Shown: in pieces, positions 18,633 to 27,106 of the stretch
Layout of the letters: each line of letters begins with the position of its first letter
Numbering within the stretch: the first letter of the stretch is position 1
Assembly (NCBI GenBank): GCA_963764345.1
Contig: CAVXSF010000012.1
Coordinates: 1 to 64,000, forward strand
Length of the DNA stretch: 64,000 nt
Direction: 5' to 3'
Source of the DNA: DASQZK01 sp963764345
Lineage (GTDB): Bacteria; Bacteroidota; Bacteroidia; Bacteroidales; GCA-2748055
Made by a program: the position numbers and the translations under genes
Notes under the pieces: model-generated
The model's input: only the letters and a program-made list of their open reading frames with translations
Databases searched by the model: none
What the model was told of the DNA's origin: nothing

Positions 18633-20099
18633 ATGCAAAAATTTTTCATCTATAATACCCTGTCCCGCAAAAAGGAGGAGTTTATCCCGATCAATCCGCC
18701 ACATGCCGGCCTTTATGTCTGCGGTCCCACGGTTTACGGTGATGCCCATCTCGGACATGCCCGTCCGGCCATTACCTTCGATCTGCTGTTCAGGACCCTG
18801 AAACACCTGGGCTACAAGGTACGCTATGTGCGCAATATCACCGACGTCGGCCACCTGGAAAACGATGCTGACGCCGGCGAAGACAAGGTGGCTAAAAAAG
18901 CCCGCCTGGAACAGCTCGAACCAATGGAGGTTGTGCAATTTTACATAAACCAGTACCACGATCACATGCGGCAACTGAATGTTCTGCCGCCAAGCATCGA
19001 ACCCATGGCCTCCGGACATATTATGGAACAACAGGCAATGGTGAAAAAGATCCTCGACCGTGGTTTTGCATACCAGGTCAACGGCTCGGTCTATTTCGAT
19101 GTGGAGAAATACGACCGGCAACACCATTACGGCAAACTGTCGGGACGCAAAACGGAAGACCTTCTGTCCAACACCCGTGCACTGGAAGGCCAGGACGAAA
19201 AACGGAATCCCCTCGACTTCGCCATCTGGAAGAAGGCCGACGAACGACACATTATGCGCTGGCCTTCCGAATGGGGTGATGGATTTCCCGGATGGCACCT
19301 CGAATGCTCAGCCATGTCTTCACGCTACCTGGGCGATACGTTCGACATACACGGTGGCGGATTGGACCTTCTCTTTCCGCACCACGAATGTGAAATTGCC
19401 CAGACAGTTGCAGCTACCGGTCATGAATCGGTGCATTACTGGATGCATAACAACATGATCACTATCAACGGACAGAAAATGGGCCGCTCATTGGGCAACT
19501 TCATCACCCTTGACGAAGTGTTCAGCGGGAACCATAAACTGCTCGCACAAGCCTACAGCCCGATGACGATACGGTTCTTTATGCTGCAGGCCCACTACCG
19601 CAGCACACTTGACTTCTCCAACGAAGCCCTGCAGGCCGCCGGCAAAGGTCTTGACAGATTGTTCGAAGCTATGTCCACCCTCGAAAAAATCAGCCCGTCG
19701 GAAACTTCCTCCGTGAATATTTCCGACATCATCAACGGTTGTTACCAGGCGATTTTAGACGACCTGAACAGTCCGGTGGCCATCGGACAGCTCTTCGAAG
19801 GTGTCCGTATCATCAACACCCTGATGGACGGTAATGATAAAATTTCGGAAAAAGACCTCGAATCGTTCAGGACATTCTTCCAACATTTTACCTTTGAAAT
19901 CCTTGGTCTCAGACGTGAAGAAACCGGGCAGACATCGGATCTCACCGCTAAACTCATCGACGCTATCCTTGAACTCAGGCAGGATGCCAAGCAAAAAAAG
20001 GATTTTCCCACTTCCGACCACATCCGGGAGGAACTTGGGAAATTGGGGATAGAGATCAGGGACAGGAAGGACGGCACCGACTGGACCATAAAAAATTAA
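18633..20099 (+). CDS. cysS: cysteine--tRNA ligase
   Basis: A 488-residue class I synthetase that charges tRNA-Cys. GLYVCGPTVYGDAHLGHARP carries the first zinc-ligand Cys and the HIGH motif (HLGH). The other zinc ligands lie in WHLECSAMS and HHECEIAQ. KMGRSLGN is the KMSKS loop with a Gly in place of Ser. The C-terminal helical anticodon-binding part ends with GIEIRDRKDGTDW, the usual family tail. ATG 18633 (MQKFFIYNTLSRKKEEF) is the conserved start and is supported by the promoter position. ispG begins five bases after the stop, so the two genes form an operon. Confidence 0.97.
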   Translation: MQKFFIYNTLSRKKEEFIPINPPHAGLYVCGPTVYGDAHLGHARPAITFDLLFRTLKHLGYKVRYVRNITDVGHLENDADAGEDKVAKKARLEQLEPMEVVQFYINQYHDHMRQLNVLPPSIEPMASGHIMEQQAMVKKILDRGFAYQVNGSVYFDVEKYDRQHHYGKLSGRKTEDLLSNTRALEGQDEKRNPLDFAIWKKADERHIMRWPSEWGDGFPGWHLECSAMSSRYLGDTFDIHGGGLDLLFPHHECEIAQTVAATGHESVHYWMHNNMITINGQKMGRSLGNFITLDEVFSGNHKLLAQAYSPMTIRFFMLQAHYRSTLDFSNEALQAAGKGLDRLFEAMSTLEKISPSETSSVNISDIINGCYQAILDDLNSPVAIGQLFEGVRIINTLMDGNDKISEKDLESFRTFFQHFTFEILGLRREETGQTSDLTAKLIDAILELRQDAKQKKDFPTSDHIREELGKLGIEIRDRKDGTDWTIKN

Positions 20100-20104
20100 G
20101 TGAC

Positions 20105-21952
20105 ATGGCGGTGAGGGTCGGAAATATTCAAATTGGCAGTGGTTACCCGGTGGTGATACAGTCTATGACCAGCACCGACACCAATGATATTCAGGCTTCG
20201 GTATCCCAGTGTATAAGAATCATTGAGGCCGGTGCACAGATGGTCAGGCTTACCACCCAGGGCCTGCGTGAAGTGGCAAGCCTTTCTGAGATCAGAACCG
20301 AACTTCGCAGGCGCGGCTATGACCAGCCTCTGGCAGCCGATGTGCATTTCCTTCCCAAAGTAGCCATTGAGGCGGCAAAAGTGGCCGATAAGGTAAGGAT
20401 AAACCCGGGCAACTATGTCGAAAGAAATTATCATGGCCCGCTGCAGTTCGATCTTTCCGAACAGCAACGGCAGGTTGCAGATATCAGGGAACGCCTGCTT
20501 CCACTCATCAGCACCTGCCGTCAATACGGCACAGCGGTCAGGATCGGGGTCAACCACGGTTCATTGTCGCGCCGCATTCTAAGCTGGTACGGAGATACCC
20601 CTGAAGGGATGGTCGAATCGGCCATGGAATTTATCCGGATCTTTGCCGGTGAAAACTTCCACCAGCTGGTCGTCTCTTTAAAAGCCTCCGACAGCCGCAT
20701 CATGGTATATGCCAACCGGCTGCTCGTAAAACGGATGAAGGAGGAAAACCTCGTTTATCCCCTTCATCTCGGCGTCACCGAAGCCGGAGCTGAAGAGGAT
20801 GGAATCATCAAATCTTCAGCAGGTATCTCGACACTGCTCGCTGAAGGAATCGGCGACACCATCAGGGTATCGCTCACGGAAGACCCCGAACATGAAATAC
20901 CGGTAGCAGCAAAAATCGTTGAATATTTTGCCCACATAGCCAAACCTGCACCCTCTCCGGTGCCCGGATGGGATCCCTGTCATTACTTCCGGAGGGAAAC
21001 AACCCAGGTAGAGAACACCGGGAACGGAAATGTTCCGGTGGTCATCGCCGGAAGTTCACTTTCAGTGCCGGTTACCACATTACTGAAGGAATGCGGATAT
21101 GTCGACAATTTCGTGAATACCCTTGAAATTACGGATAAGGCAGCGGATTACGTGTTTCTCAGAGAAGGCGCGGCTCACGAAAAGCTGCCTGCAGGGATAA
21201 ACTTTATCACAAAACCCGGCGGATGTCCTGATCGTTCAGCTACGGCGGTTCGCTGTCACGTGCTGGCTTCTGCCGGTGAATTCCGGAAGACAAAAAAAAC
21301 TCAGGAAGAACTGCGGTTTGTGAAGACGGAAGCTGCAGACTTTGCAGTAACAGGTTCCGGAAAGACTGAAGCCGGAAATACTGAGATCCTGGTCCTTAAC
21401 CTCCCGGATAAGGATGCCATCGGTACCGGAATGAAATGCTACGGTAAAATGAAAGAAGCCAACGACAAGCGTCCTGTAATTTTACACCGGACGTATCATT
21501 CTGCGGACCTGTTGTCATTGATGGTAAAGGCAGCCGGAGAGTTCGGGGCTTTACTTACCAACGGTTTCGGTGACGGGATATGGATCGAAGAAGAGAACCC
21601 GTCCATAGCAGTCGCAGAAACCAGGGAAACCGCCTTCAGCATCCTGCAGGCCACAAAGACCAGGATTTCGGGCACCGAGTACATCTCCTGTCCTTCCTGC
21701 GGACGAACCCTGTTCGACATACAGGCCACACTGCGCAGGATAAAGGTAGCCACGGAGGGGATGAAAGGAGTCAAGATCGCCGTGATGGGCTGCATTGTAA
21801 ATGGTCCCGGTGAGATGGCCGATGCCGATTACGGCTATGTCGGCGCGGGCCGTGGAAAAGTGACGCTATATAAAGGTCATGAGGCCGTGAAAAAAAATAT
21901 TCCGGAGGAAAAGGCTGTGGAAGAATTAATAAAAATCATCAGGCTGGGTTGA
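20105..21952 (+). CDS. ispG: 4-hydroxy-3-methylbut-2-en-1-yl diphosphate synthase, long form
   Basis: A 615-residue [4Fe-4S] enzyme of the MEP isoprenoid pathway. It converts 2-C-methyl-erythritol 2,4-cyclodiphosphate to HMBPP. The N-terminal TIM barrel (VVIQSMTSTDT, RINPGNY, GVNHGSLS) and the C-terminal reductase-like domain (CPSCGRTLFD, GCIVNGPGEM) are split by an insert of about 250 residues. This gives the three-domain form found in Bacteroidota, plants and Chlamydia instead of the short form of about 370 residues. The iron-sulfur cysteines are those of CPSC and GCIVNGPGE. The start is close-coupled to cysS (5-base gap). It lacks the few residues that often precede the VRVGNIQIG strand, so translation may also begin earlier. 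Confidence 0.95.
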   Translation: MAVRVGNIQIGSGYPVVIQSMTSTDTNDIQASVSQCIRIIEAGAQMVRLTTQGLREVASLSEIRTELRRRGYDQPLAADVHFLPKVAIEAAKVADKVRINPGNYVERNYHGPLQFDLSEQQRQVADIRERLLPLISTCRQYGTAVRIGVNHGSLSRRILSWYGDTPEGMVESAMEFIRIFAGENFHQLVVSLKASDSRIMVYANRLLVKRMKEENLVYPLHLGVTEAGAEEDGIIKSSAGISTLLAEGIGDTIRVSLTEDPEHEIPVAAKIVEYFAHIAKPAPSPVPGWDPCHYFRRETTQVENTGNGNVPVVIAGSSLSVPVTTLLKECGYVDNFVNTLEITDKAADYVFLREGAAHEKLPAGINFITKPGGCPDRSATAVRCHVLASAGEFRKTKKTQEELRFVKTEAADFAVTGSGKTEAGNTEILVLNLPDKDAIGTGMKCYGKMKEANDKRPVILHRTYHSADLLSLMVKAAGEFGALLTNGFGDGIWIEEENPSIAVAETRETAFSILQATKTRISGTEYISCPSCGRTLFDIQATLRRIKVATEGMKGVKIAVMGCIVNGPGEMADADYGYVGAGRGKVTLYKGHEAVKKNIPEEKAVEELIKIIRLG

Positions 21953-21983
21953 GTCTTGCCCCCGATCACGCCCGTAGATACCA

Positions 21984-23054
21984 TCAATAACGGATCATCA
22001 CTTCTTTACTCAGCGTACAGTTATTCCCGTAATCACATGCCGAAATTCGAAGTTCACTATTTTCCTCCGGGAGTTTTCCTTCGATAACATATTGTGTTCC
22101 GGGAACAAGAGAGATACACTGCCGGTCGTGGCTTTCACCTTCTGAATAGCGCCAGTTCACCATTTCACCATTGACAAACACATTATAGCCCTCGACCCAT
22201 TTATTGTCGGTAGCGGGTGACCAACTCACCAGCATCGTGGAGTCGGAAGTTTTCCTGATCGAGATCTTCGGATCATCGAACTGTGGCGGTACGGAATCGT
22301 CGAGTGACTCAATGGCTTTGAACCATTTCGTGGCCATGATCTTCTGTCCCCTGTCATTCGGATGAGCCCAGTCAAGTGTCATGGTGCCCGGAATATCCGG
22401 TCTGTTCACCCAGCCCGAGGCCATATCGACAGAGATGATCCTGAGCCCGGGGTAGTCAGCCTGTGCCCGTTCCACAATGCCGTCGACAGACTGGTTAATA
22501 AAACTTTTCCAGGGGGTATTCAGTTTGGCGATGATGATGGATGTGGCGGAGTCATTGTGATACAGGACATTAATGATCTCCAGTAGGTTATGCACCGATT
22601 CGGCCGAATCTTTTTCTACATCGTTGGAGCCGAGGTGTATCAGGGCAATATTGGGTTTGAAGGGGCGAATCCTCTCTTTAAAAGAAGCATAGGTGACACT
22701 ATCATGTGTGAATCCGCCTCTCAGGAATTGCCGGGTATTAATTCCATAATAGGACTCATGGTCGGGATCAAACACATGGCCGGTGTAAGGTGAAACCGGC
22801 AATTTAACCGGATTTTCCCGGTCTTCATTGAACCAGATATGATTCCCTCCGATGAAATCCACATCATATCCTGCCGAATCCAGTTTTTCCCAGAGCCAGT
22901 AGCGGTAACTGAGTTCAGATATGGAATCTCCGATGACTTTTCCCTGTGTAATGCTGTTGCCAATGCACATCACACTCAGCTTTTTCTGCACAGGGTGACA
23001 GGCTGATAACAGGATCACGAATAATGTAAGGCCGGTGAGCCGGATATTTTTCAT
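21984..23054 (-). CDS. SGNH/GDSL-type lipoprotein hydrolase with C-terminal Fn3-like domain
   Basis: A 356-residue surface or periplasmic esterase-like protein. The signal MKNIRLTGLTLFVILLSAC has a lipobox ending at Cys19. The SGNH blocks are present: IGNSIT (Ser nucleophile), IHLGSNDVEKD (Asn), and DWAHPNDRGQ (catalytic Asp and His). From about residue 255 a beta-rich segment (TMLVSWSPATDNKWVEGYNV, then VPGTQYVIEG) looks like a fibronectin type III module. The family removes ester groups such as acetyl from sugars or lipids; the substrate here is unknown. It converges with ispG. The 63 bases after its start lead into a tandem repeat array. Confidence 0.85.
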   Translation of the reverse strand: MKNIRLTGLTLFVILLSACHPVQKKLSVMCIGNSITQGKVIGDSISELSYRYWLWEKLDSAGYDVDFIGGNHIWFNEDRENPVKLPVSPYTGHVFDPDHESYYGINTRQFLRGGFTHDSVTYASFKERIRPFKPNIALIHLGSNDVEKDSAESVHNLLEIINVLYHNDSATSIIIAKLNTPWKSFINQSVDGIVERAQADYPGLRIISVDMASGWVNRPDIPGTMTLDWAHPNDRGQKIMATKWFKAIESLDDSVPPQFDDPKISIRKTSDSTMLVSWSPATDNKWVEGYNVFVNGEMVNWRYSEGESHDRQCISLVPGTQYVIEGKLPEENSELRISACDYGNNCTLSKEVMIRY

Positions 23055-23117
23055 GGTATAGAATTATAATAAGGTTTAAAGATACATTATTCCTGATACG
23101 ACTTGCAAATAAATCCT

Positions 23118-23437
23118 GGGGGAGTTGAACCACATAAGGCACATAAGGGCACATAAGAAGAAGAAGAGAGGAACCACATGAGGCACATGAGGGCACATAA
23201 GAAGAAGAAGAGAGGAACCACATAAGGCACATGAGAGCACATAAGAAGAAGAAGAAGAGGGGAACCACATGAGGAACATGAGGGCACATAAGAAGAAGAA
23301 GATGAAGGTGAACCACATGAGGTACATGAGGGCACATAAGAAGAGAGGAAGAACCACATGAGGGCACATAAGAAGAAGAGAGGTGAACCACATGAGGCAC
23401 ATAAGGGCACATAAGAAGAGAGGAAGAACCACATGAG
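23118..23437 (+). repeat. ACATAAGG-family tandem array, copy 1
   Basis: Variable units of about 35-45 bp follow the pattern gaaccacatgaggcacatga plus gggcacataagaagaagaag. Inside a unit the 10-11 bp element cacatga/cacataagg recurs. It lies downstream of the HAD gene and upstream of the SGNH gene. Related arrays are at 24253, 24930 and 48823. Confidence 0.9.
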
Positions 23438-23516
23438 GAACAGGTAATCGGTAGTCAGTGTTGTTTCGATTAGCGATACCGATTACCGATGACCGATCAC
23501 CGATTACCGATTACAT
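23438..23516 (+). repeat. short CGATTACCGAT simple repeat
   Basis: Overlapping copies of accgattaccgatgaccgat fill about 75 bases next to array copy 1. The sequence is a different motif from the neighbouring array, and no gene is seen. Confidence 0.7.
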
Positions 23517-23531
23517 GGGAGGCAAACCTGT

Positions 23532-24179
23532 CTATCCTCCTGCCTGAGTCAAATCCATCGTATCCAGATCCAGAATACTGAATGGTTTCTGCAAATGCCA
23601 GGCCCTCAGCCCGGCTTTACGGGCACCCTCAACGTTCGGCAGGTTATCGTCGATAAACAGTGTCTCTGCAGGTGCCAGGCCTGCATCACGGCAGACATAC
23701 TCGAAAACACTTATGTCAGGCTTCCTCATATGGATCACGTGTGAATAATAGGTCTTTTCAAAGAGAACATCCATGTTATTGATGCCGAACCATTCGTGAA
23801 GTTTCCGGAAATAAAACCGCAGATGGGTTTCGTTCGTATTGCTGAGCAGGTAAGTATTGTAGCGTTCCTTCATATCCATGAGGAAATGGAAATGCTCCTC
23901 GGAGAACCGGCCCAGCATGGAATTCCAGGCACCTATAACTTGCTCACGGGTTACGTTTGACGCGAGATGCTTCCCGATCTCGCTGAAAAACTCATCCTCA
24001 CTCACCCTGCCGGTGTCGAAAAGGTCGAAGACCCTCGTCTGCCTGAACTGGCTGAAATGATCGTCTAAATTTTCGATCCCCAGTTTTTTAAAGGCTTCCT
24101 TAACCCGTTCGAATTCGATATCGATGATCACCCCGCCAAAATCGAAGATGATGTTATTTATGCCCTGAAGTAATTTCAT
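23532..24179 (-). CDS. HAD-superfamily (subfamily IA) phosphatase, YihX-like
   Basis: A 215-residue hydrolase. Motif I is FDFGGVIID, with the nucleophile Asp but Gly in place of the usual second Asp, a variant also seen in YihX-type sugar phosphatases. Motif II is LLSNTNE, motif III Lys is in HMRKPDISVFEY and motif IV is FIDDNLPNVEGARKAG. The helical cap between motifs I and II is of the IA type. YihX dephosphorylates alpha-glucose 1-phosphate; the same substrate here would be an inference from overall similarity. The gene is bracketed by two arrays of the ACATAAGG family in the same orientation (23118-23437 and 24253-24385). Confidence 0.85.
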   Translation of the reverse strand: MKLLQGINNIIFDFGGVIIDIEFERVKEAFKKLGIENLDDHFSQFRQTRVFDLFDTGRVSEDEFFSEIGKHLASNVTREQVIGAWNSMLGRFSEEHFHFLMDMKERYNTYLLSNTNETHLRFYFRKLHEWFGINNMDVLFEKTYYSHVIHMRKPDISVFEYVCRDAGLAPAETLFIDDNLPNVEGARKAGLRAWHLQKPFSILDLDTMDLTQAGG

Positions 24180-24252
24180 ATGGATTTTCTGAGCTTAGTG
24201 AATATGATAATGCAAAGATGGAATATTCGGGAGTAAATAGAAAAAAAAATTG

Positions 24253-24385
24253 AACCACATAAGGCACATAAGGACACATAAGAAGAGAGGAAGAACCACA
24301 TGAGGCACATGAGGGCACATGAGAAGAGGGGAACCAGTTAGGGCACATAAGAAGAAGAGCGGGGAAGCACGTTAGGCACATAAGG
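24253..24385 (+). repeat. ACATAAGG-family tandem array, copy 2
   Basis: Three to four degenerate units of the pattern gaaccacataaggcacataa and ggacacataagaagagagga, in the same orientation as copy 1. It is in opposite orientation to copy 3 on the other side of the GxxExxY gene. Confidence 0.85.
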
Positions 24386-24504
24386 GAAAATGAAAATTTT
24401 GCATTCAGGTCATTAGAATTTATTATCTTATTGAAAATATCAGACAAAGCCCATGAAATTTTACTTTTCGAAAACGATTTATTCAATCCTTAAAAATAAA
24501 TAAG

Positions 24505-24918
24505 ATGATAATAACAAAATCCTACCTGAAAGATCTGATCTACAAAGTCAATGGAGCAGCCATAGAAGTACATAAAATAATGGGGCCGGGATTATTGGAA
24601 AGCATTTATCATCAATGCATGAAAAGAGAACTGACATTATTGGGCATCGCGTTTCAATCGGAATTGTGCATCCCCTTAAATTACAAAGGTTTAACAATAG
24701 AGGCTGATCTGCGTTGTGATCTTTTTATTGAGAATATTCTTCCCGTTGAACTTAAAGCTGTTAATTGTTTACTACCCGTTCATGAGGCCCAGATCCTAAC
24801 CTATATGAAACTCCTGAATGTACCTAAGGGATTATTGATCAATTTTAATACAACTAATATTTTTAAGGAGGGGCAAAGGACATTTGTTAATGAATTGTAC
24901 AGAGACCTGGAAGAATAA
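24505..24918 (+). CDS. GxxExxY protein (PD-(D/E)XK-like fold)
   Basis: A 137-residue protein of the GxxExxY family. The naming motif is in MGPGLLESIYHQC near residue 30. It is followed by a nuclease-like core: YKGLTIEADLRCDLFIENIL, then PVELKAV (ExK). This fits the PD-(D/E)XK superfamily layout, but no activity is established for the family. It is common and often multicopy in environmental Bacteroidota. The gene stands alone between two inverted ACATAAGG arrays (24253-24385 and 24930-25146), an arrangement that could mark a small mobile cassette. That is inference. Confidence 0.85.
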   Translation: MIITKSYLKDLIYKVNGAAIEVHKIMGPGLLESIYHQCMKRELTLLGIAFQSELCIPLNYKGLTIEADLRCDLFIENILPVELKAVNCLLPVHEAQILTYMKLLNVPKGLLINFNTTNIFKEGQRTFVNELYRDLEE

Positions 24919-24929
24919 TTTTAACACGA

Positions 24930-25146
24930 GCACCTTATGTGCCCTCTTCTTTCTTCTTATGTGCCCTTATGTGCCTTATGTGGTTCACCTCCCATCTTCT
25001 TATGTGCCCTAACTGGTTCCCCTCTTCTTATGTGCTCTCATGTGTCCTTATGTGGTTCAACTCCCATCTTCCTATGTGCCCTTATGTGCCTTATGTGGTT
25101 CAACTCCCCTCTTCCTATGTGCCCTTATGTGCCTTATGTGGTTCAA
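24930..25146 (-). repeat. ACATAAGG-family tandem array, copy 3, inverted
   Basis: Four to five units that, on the plus strand, read cttatgtgccttatgtggtt separated by caactcccatcttcttatgt variants. It is the reverse complement of copies 1 and 2. It begins about ten bases after the GxxExxY stop and ends about 90 bases before the tRNA gene. Confidence 0.88.
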
Positions 25147-25233
25147 TTATTCCTGAATTCGCAAATAACTATTGAATATTTTCTAACATTTGCGTATTAT
25201 TGCAGTCCCAAATTCCAGCATTTAAAAAATTTC

Positions 25234-25307
25234 GGGCCCATAGCTCAGCTGGTTAGAGCACCTGACTCATAATCAGGGGGTCGCTGGTTCGAGCCCAGCT
25301 GGGCCCA
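25234..25307 (+). tRNA. tRNA with CAT anticodon (tRNA-Ile2 or tRNA-Met)
   Basis: A 74-base cloverleaf. The acceptor stem GGGCCCA pairs with TGGGCCC. The D arm is GCTCAGCTGGTTAGAGC, the anticodon arm is CCTGA-CTCATAA-TCAGG and the T arm is GCTGG-TTCGAGC-CCAGC. CCA is not encoded. The anticodon CAT reads Met, or Ile when C34 is modified to lysidine. The T stem GCTGG/CCAGC equals that of E. coli ileX, so I lean to tRNA-Ile2, without certainty. The 3' half from 25264 is repeated at 27049: this tRNA is the target of an integrated element. Confidence 0.93.
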
Positions 25308-25333
25308 CATTAAAAAGAGCGAGAGTGTGAGCG

Positions 25334-25357
25334 AGAGCGAGCATAATCGCTCTTTTT
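25334..25357 (+). terminator. terminator after the tRNA, element side
   Basis: AGAGCGA (25334-25340) pairs with TCGCTCT (25347-25353) around a six-base loop and is followed by a T run. A longer outer pairing, AAAAAGAGCGA with TCGCTCTTTTT, is also possible. It differs from the hairpin at 27107, which follows the displaced tRNA half. Confidence 0.7.
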
Positions 25358-25517
25358 CTCAATACTCACTCTCATACTCAACCTTCTATATTTTGTAGTT
25401 GGTTTTTTCTTTGTTGCCAGCTTGGCGCCAGGATGCAAGGGGAAGGTAGGTGGGAATTAGCACCAAATTCTTTAATTTTGAATGATTAGTTTTTCAGGGA
25501 GGAGGTCATTTTATAGT

Positions 25518-26213
25518 TTACAGAATTGGGAATTCCTTATAAAATTTCAGTAAGCTAATGGTTTCGCTTCTCATCTTACTTTGCACAAATTTTATCATGC
25601 TGTTATCCATCAATTCACCCAGTCCTTGCAATAATCCTTTATCATTCATCGATTCCAAAAGGTCAATGCATTTCTGAAGATATTCAGTTAAAGGCATTTT
25701 CATGCGATCTTCAACAATATATTTATTTATGGGAGTACGTTTTTCCATAAAAAACCAGCAATCGAATATATCTCTGTTGGTTACACTGCTTCTGTCAAGC
25801 AAAGCACATAGTTTATGGGCAAAAAGGTCTTCCTGCACCATAACCTTAACATTTATTCCCAATAGATTTTTAATCTCGTAATGGTTTTCAAAATCCCGGT
25901 TTGAAATCTCAACTTTTAATTTTCGTTCACCATACCCGTAATTCAGAACGACGAGAGGACCATAGTACTTTTTTGCCTCATCATGAATTCCCCCATATTT
26001 AAGCAGAATTTTCCTGACTTTCTTGTAAACCAGATCCTCTCGTTCTTTATCTAAAAGATTAAAATCCAAATCGACAGAAAAACGAGGCAAATCATAAAAA
26101 AACATCAGGGCAGTGCCCCCTTTGAATCCTAAAGAATTCGACAGTTCAATGTCAGAATAAATGTCTTTCAGAATTTGAATTAAGAGAAATTTGTGTTTGT
26201 TTAAATCAATCAT
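25518..26213 (-). CDS. AbiEii/AbiGii-family nucleotidyltransferase toxin
   Basis: A 231-residue predicted toxin of the AbiE abortive-infection / type IV-designated toxin-antitoxin class. Conserved AbiEii blocks are visible: FKGGTALMFFY followed by FSVDLDFNLL (the nucleotidyltransferase G-G-x and D-x-D motifs near residues 31-52), KVEISNRD, and QEDLFAHKLCALLDRSSVTN with RDIFDCWFF. AbiEii proteins are GTP-dependent nucleotidyltransferases, and related enzymes modify tRNA acceptor ends. Its start overlaps the antitoxin gene by eight bases, so translation is coupled. The pair is the only cargo of an island inserted in a tRNA gene. The size is shorter than the roughly 300 residues of the classical AbiEii but matches the compact branch. 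Confidence 0.88.
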   Translation of the reverse strand: MIDLNKHKFLLIQILKDIYSDIELSNSLGFKGGTALMFFYDLPRFSVDLDFNLLDKEREDLVYKKVRKILLKYGGIHDEAKKYYGPLVVLNYGYGERKLKVEISNRDFENHYEIKNLLGINVKVMVQEDLFAHKLCALLDRSSVTNRDIFDCWFFMEKRTPINKYIVEDRMKMPLTEYLQKCIDLLESMNDKGLLQGLGELMDNSMIKFVQSKMRSETISLLKFYKEFPIL

Positions 26214-26793
26214 CGGGGAAAAGTTTTTTAACTCTGTCAGTCAATGCTTTTGACATATATATGGGAAGGAGGTCATATATCTTAGCCTTATTCAATGGAT
26301 TCAAATTATCAAAATAATAATTCTTATTTAAGTATAGAAGATCCAGAAACGCCCTTTCGCCTGTAGCAATGTTAACCTGATTAATTTGTCTGGAAATTCC
26401 CTTAGTGTTGGCAATTATTTCACCCTTAATTTTACGGTAAATAAAAGTCTTGTCCTGCACATCAATACTGCGGCTTAAATAACTAACCGAGGTAATGCGT
26501 GAGTCAAACTGAAATAGAACGCCCTCTTTTTGAAGTACATATTCCAAAGAAATATATGTGGGAGTGTAAAGGAGACATGCCAACTCTTCACTATTATAAT
26601 TAGGTTTAGCGTATATGCCCTTTCGTGGATTCAGCAATTTACCAGTTCGGACATAATAATTCATCTTTTTATTAAGCGATTCAAAATCCTTTTCTCCAAC
26701 CAAAAGAGCAATATCTCTTAGTCGAAATACCGTCTTTACATCTTTGAAGATTGATAATATAATGTTGTTTTTTATATTTAGTGAACTATTCAT
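26206..26793 (-). CDS. AbiEi-family antitoxin / transcriptional regulator
   Basis: A 195-residue protein encoded directly upstream of the AbiEii gene. The N-terminal winged helix (FRLRDIALLVGEKDFESLNK, then YYVRTGKLLNPRKGIYAKP) matches the AbiEi antitoxin domain, including the R-K-G-x-Y turn. The C-terminal part (YISLEYVLQKEGVLFQ, ISRQINQVNIATGERAFLDLLYL) resembles the AbiEi core. AbiEi proteins repress their own operon by binding inverted repeats and neutralise the toxin. An inverted repeat GTGAACT/AGTTCAC brackets the start codon (26781-26819). The gene overlaps the toxin gene by eight bases. Confidence 0.87.
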   Translation of the reverse strand: MNSSLNIKNNIILSIFKDVKTVFRLRDIALLVGEKDFESLNKKMNYYVRTGKLLNPRKGIYAKPNYNSEELACLLYTPTYISLEYVLQKEGVLFQFDSRITSVSYLSRSIDVQDKTFIYRKIKGEIIANTKGISRQINQVNIATGERAFLDLLYLNKNYYFDNLNPLNKAKIYDLLPIYMSKALTDRVKKLFPDD

Positions 26794-26826
26794 GCTAAAT
26801 TATAGTATGTTCAGTTCACAAATATA
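26781..26826 (-). promoter_or_regulatory. abiE promoter and candidate AbiEi operator
   Basis: Minus-strand TATATTTG at 26819-26826 fits the -7 box. GTGAACT (26781-26787) and AGTTCAC (26813-26819) form a perfect 7 bp inverted repeat with a 25-base spacer across the start codon at 26791-26793. Known AbiEi antitoxins bind inverted repeats in their own promoter, so this is the likely autoregulatory site. Confidence 0.5.
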
Positions 26827-27048
26827 GCAATCTTTTATAATTATTCCAATATTAAGGGGAACAATAGCTTATTGAAAAACGTGCCAGTTTTTTCGCCAGT
26901 ATTCCAGCAAACCCATGTAAACCAGTGGAGTATTTTACATAAAATGAACAGTTAATTATACTGATGTAAAAACATAAACTCCTATTAATTTTGAAGATAA
27001 CTCAAATATCCTGACTTATACGGACCGAATAATACATCGAATAAAGGA

Positions 27049-27102
27049 GACTCATAATCAGGGGGTCGCTGGTTCGAGCCCAGCCGGGCCCAGCCGGGCC
27101 CA
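27049..27102 (+). repeat. displaced tRNA 3' half (attachment-site copy)
   Basis: Bases 27049-27084 equal 25264-25299 of the tRNA(CAT). The acceptor end is disturbed: ccagccgggc is duplicated before the final CCA-like end, and there is no 5' half. It is therefore not a functional tRNA. It marks the right border of the AbiE island and is followed by a strong hairpin that was probably the original tRNA terminator. Confidence 0.85.
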
Positions 27103-27106
27103 CAAA

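Larger units (their letters stand above)
25264..27102. mobile_element. small tRNA-integrated island carrying an AbiE toxin-antitoxin pair
   Basis: A 36-base direct repeat, from the anticodon arm through the T arm of the tRNA, lies at 25264-25299 and again at 27049-27084. Between the copies are about 1.8 kb of AT-rich DNA holding only the AbiEi and AbiEii genes. Integration at the 3' half of a tRNA with regeneration of the gene is the usual outcome of tyrosine recombinases, but no integrase gene remains. The element is therefore non-autonomous or was moved in trans. Confidence 0.8.

Noticed and set aside
23118..25146. Possible CRISPR array
   Set aside because: Units are degenerate and contiguous, with no unique spacers of constant length, and no cas gene is in the window.
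27049..27102. Second tRNA gene
   Set aside because: Only the anticodon-to-3' half is present and the acceptor end is duplicated, so no cloverleaf forms.
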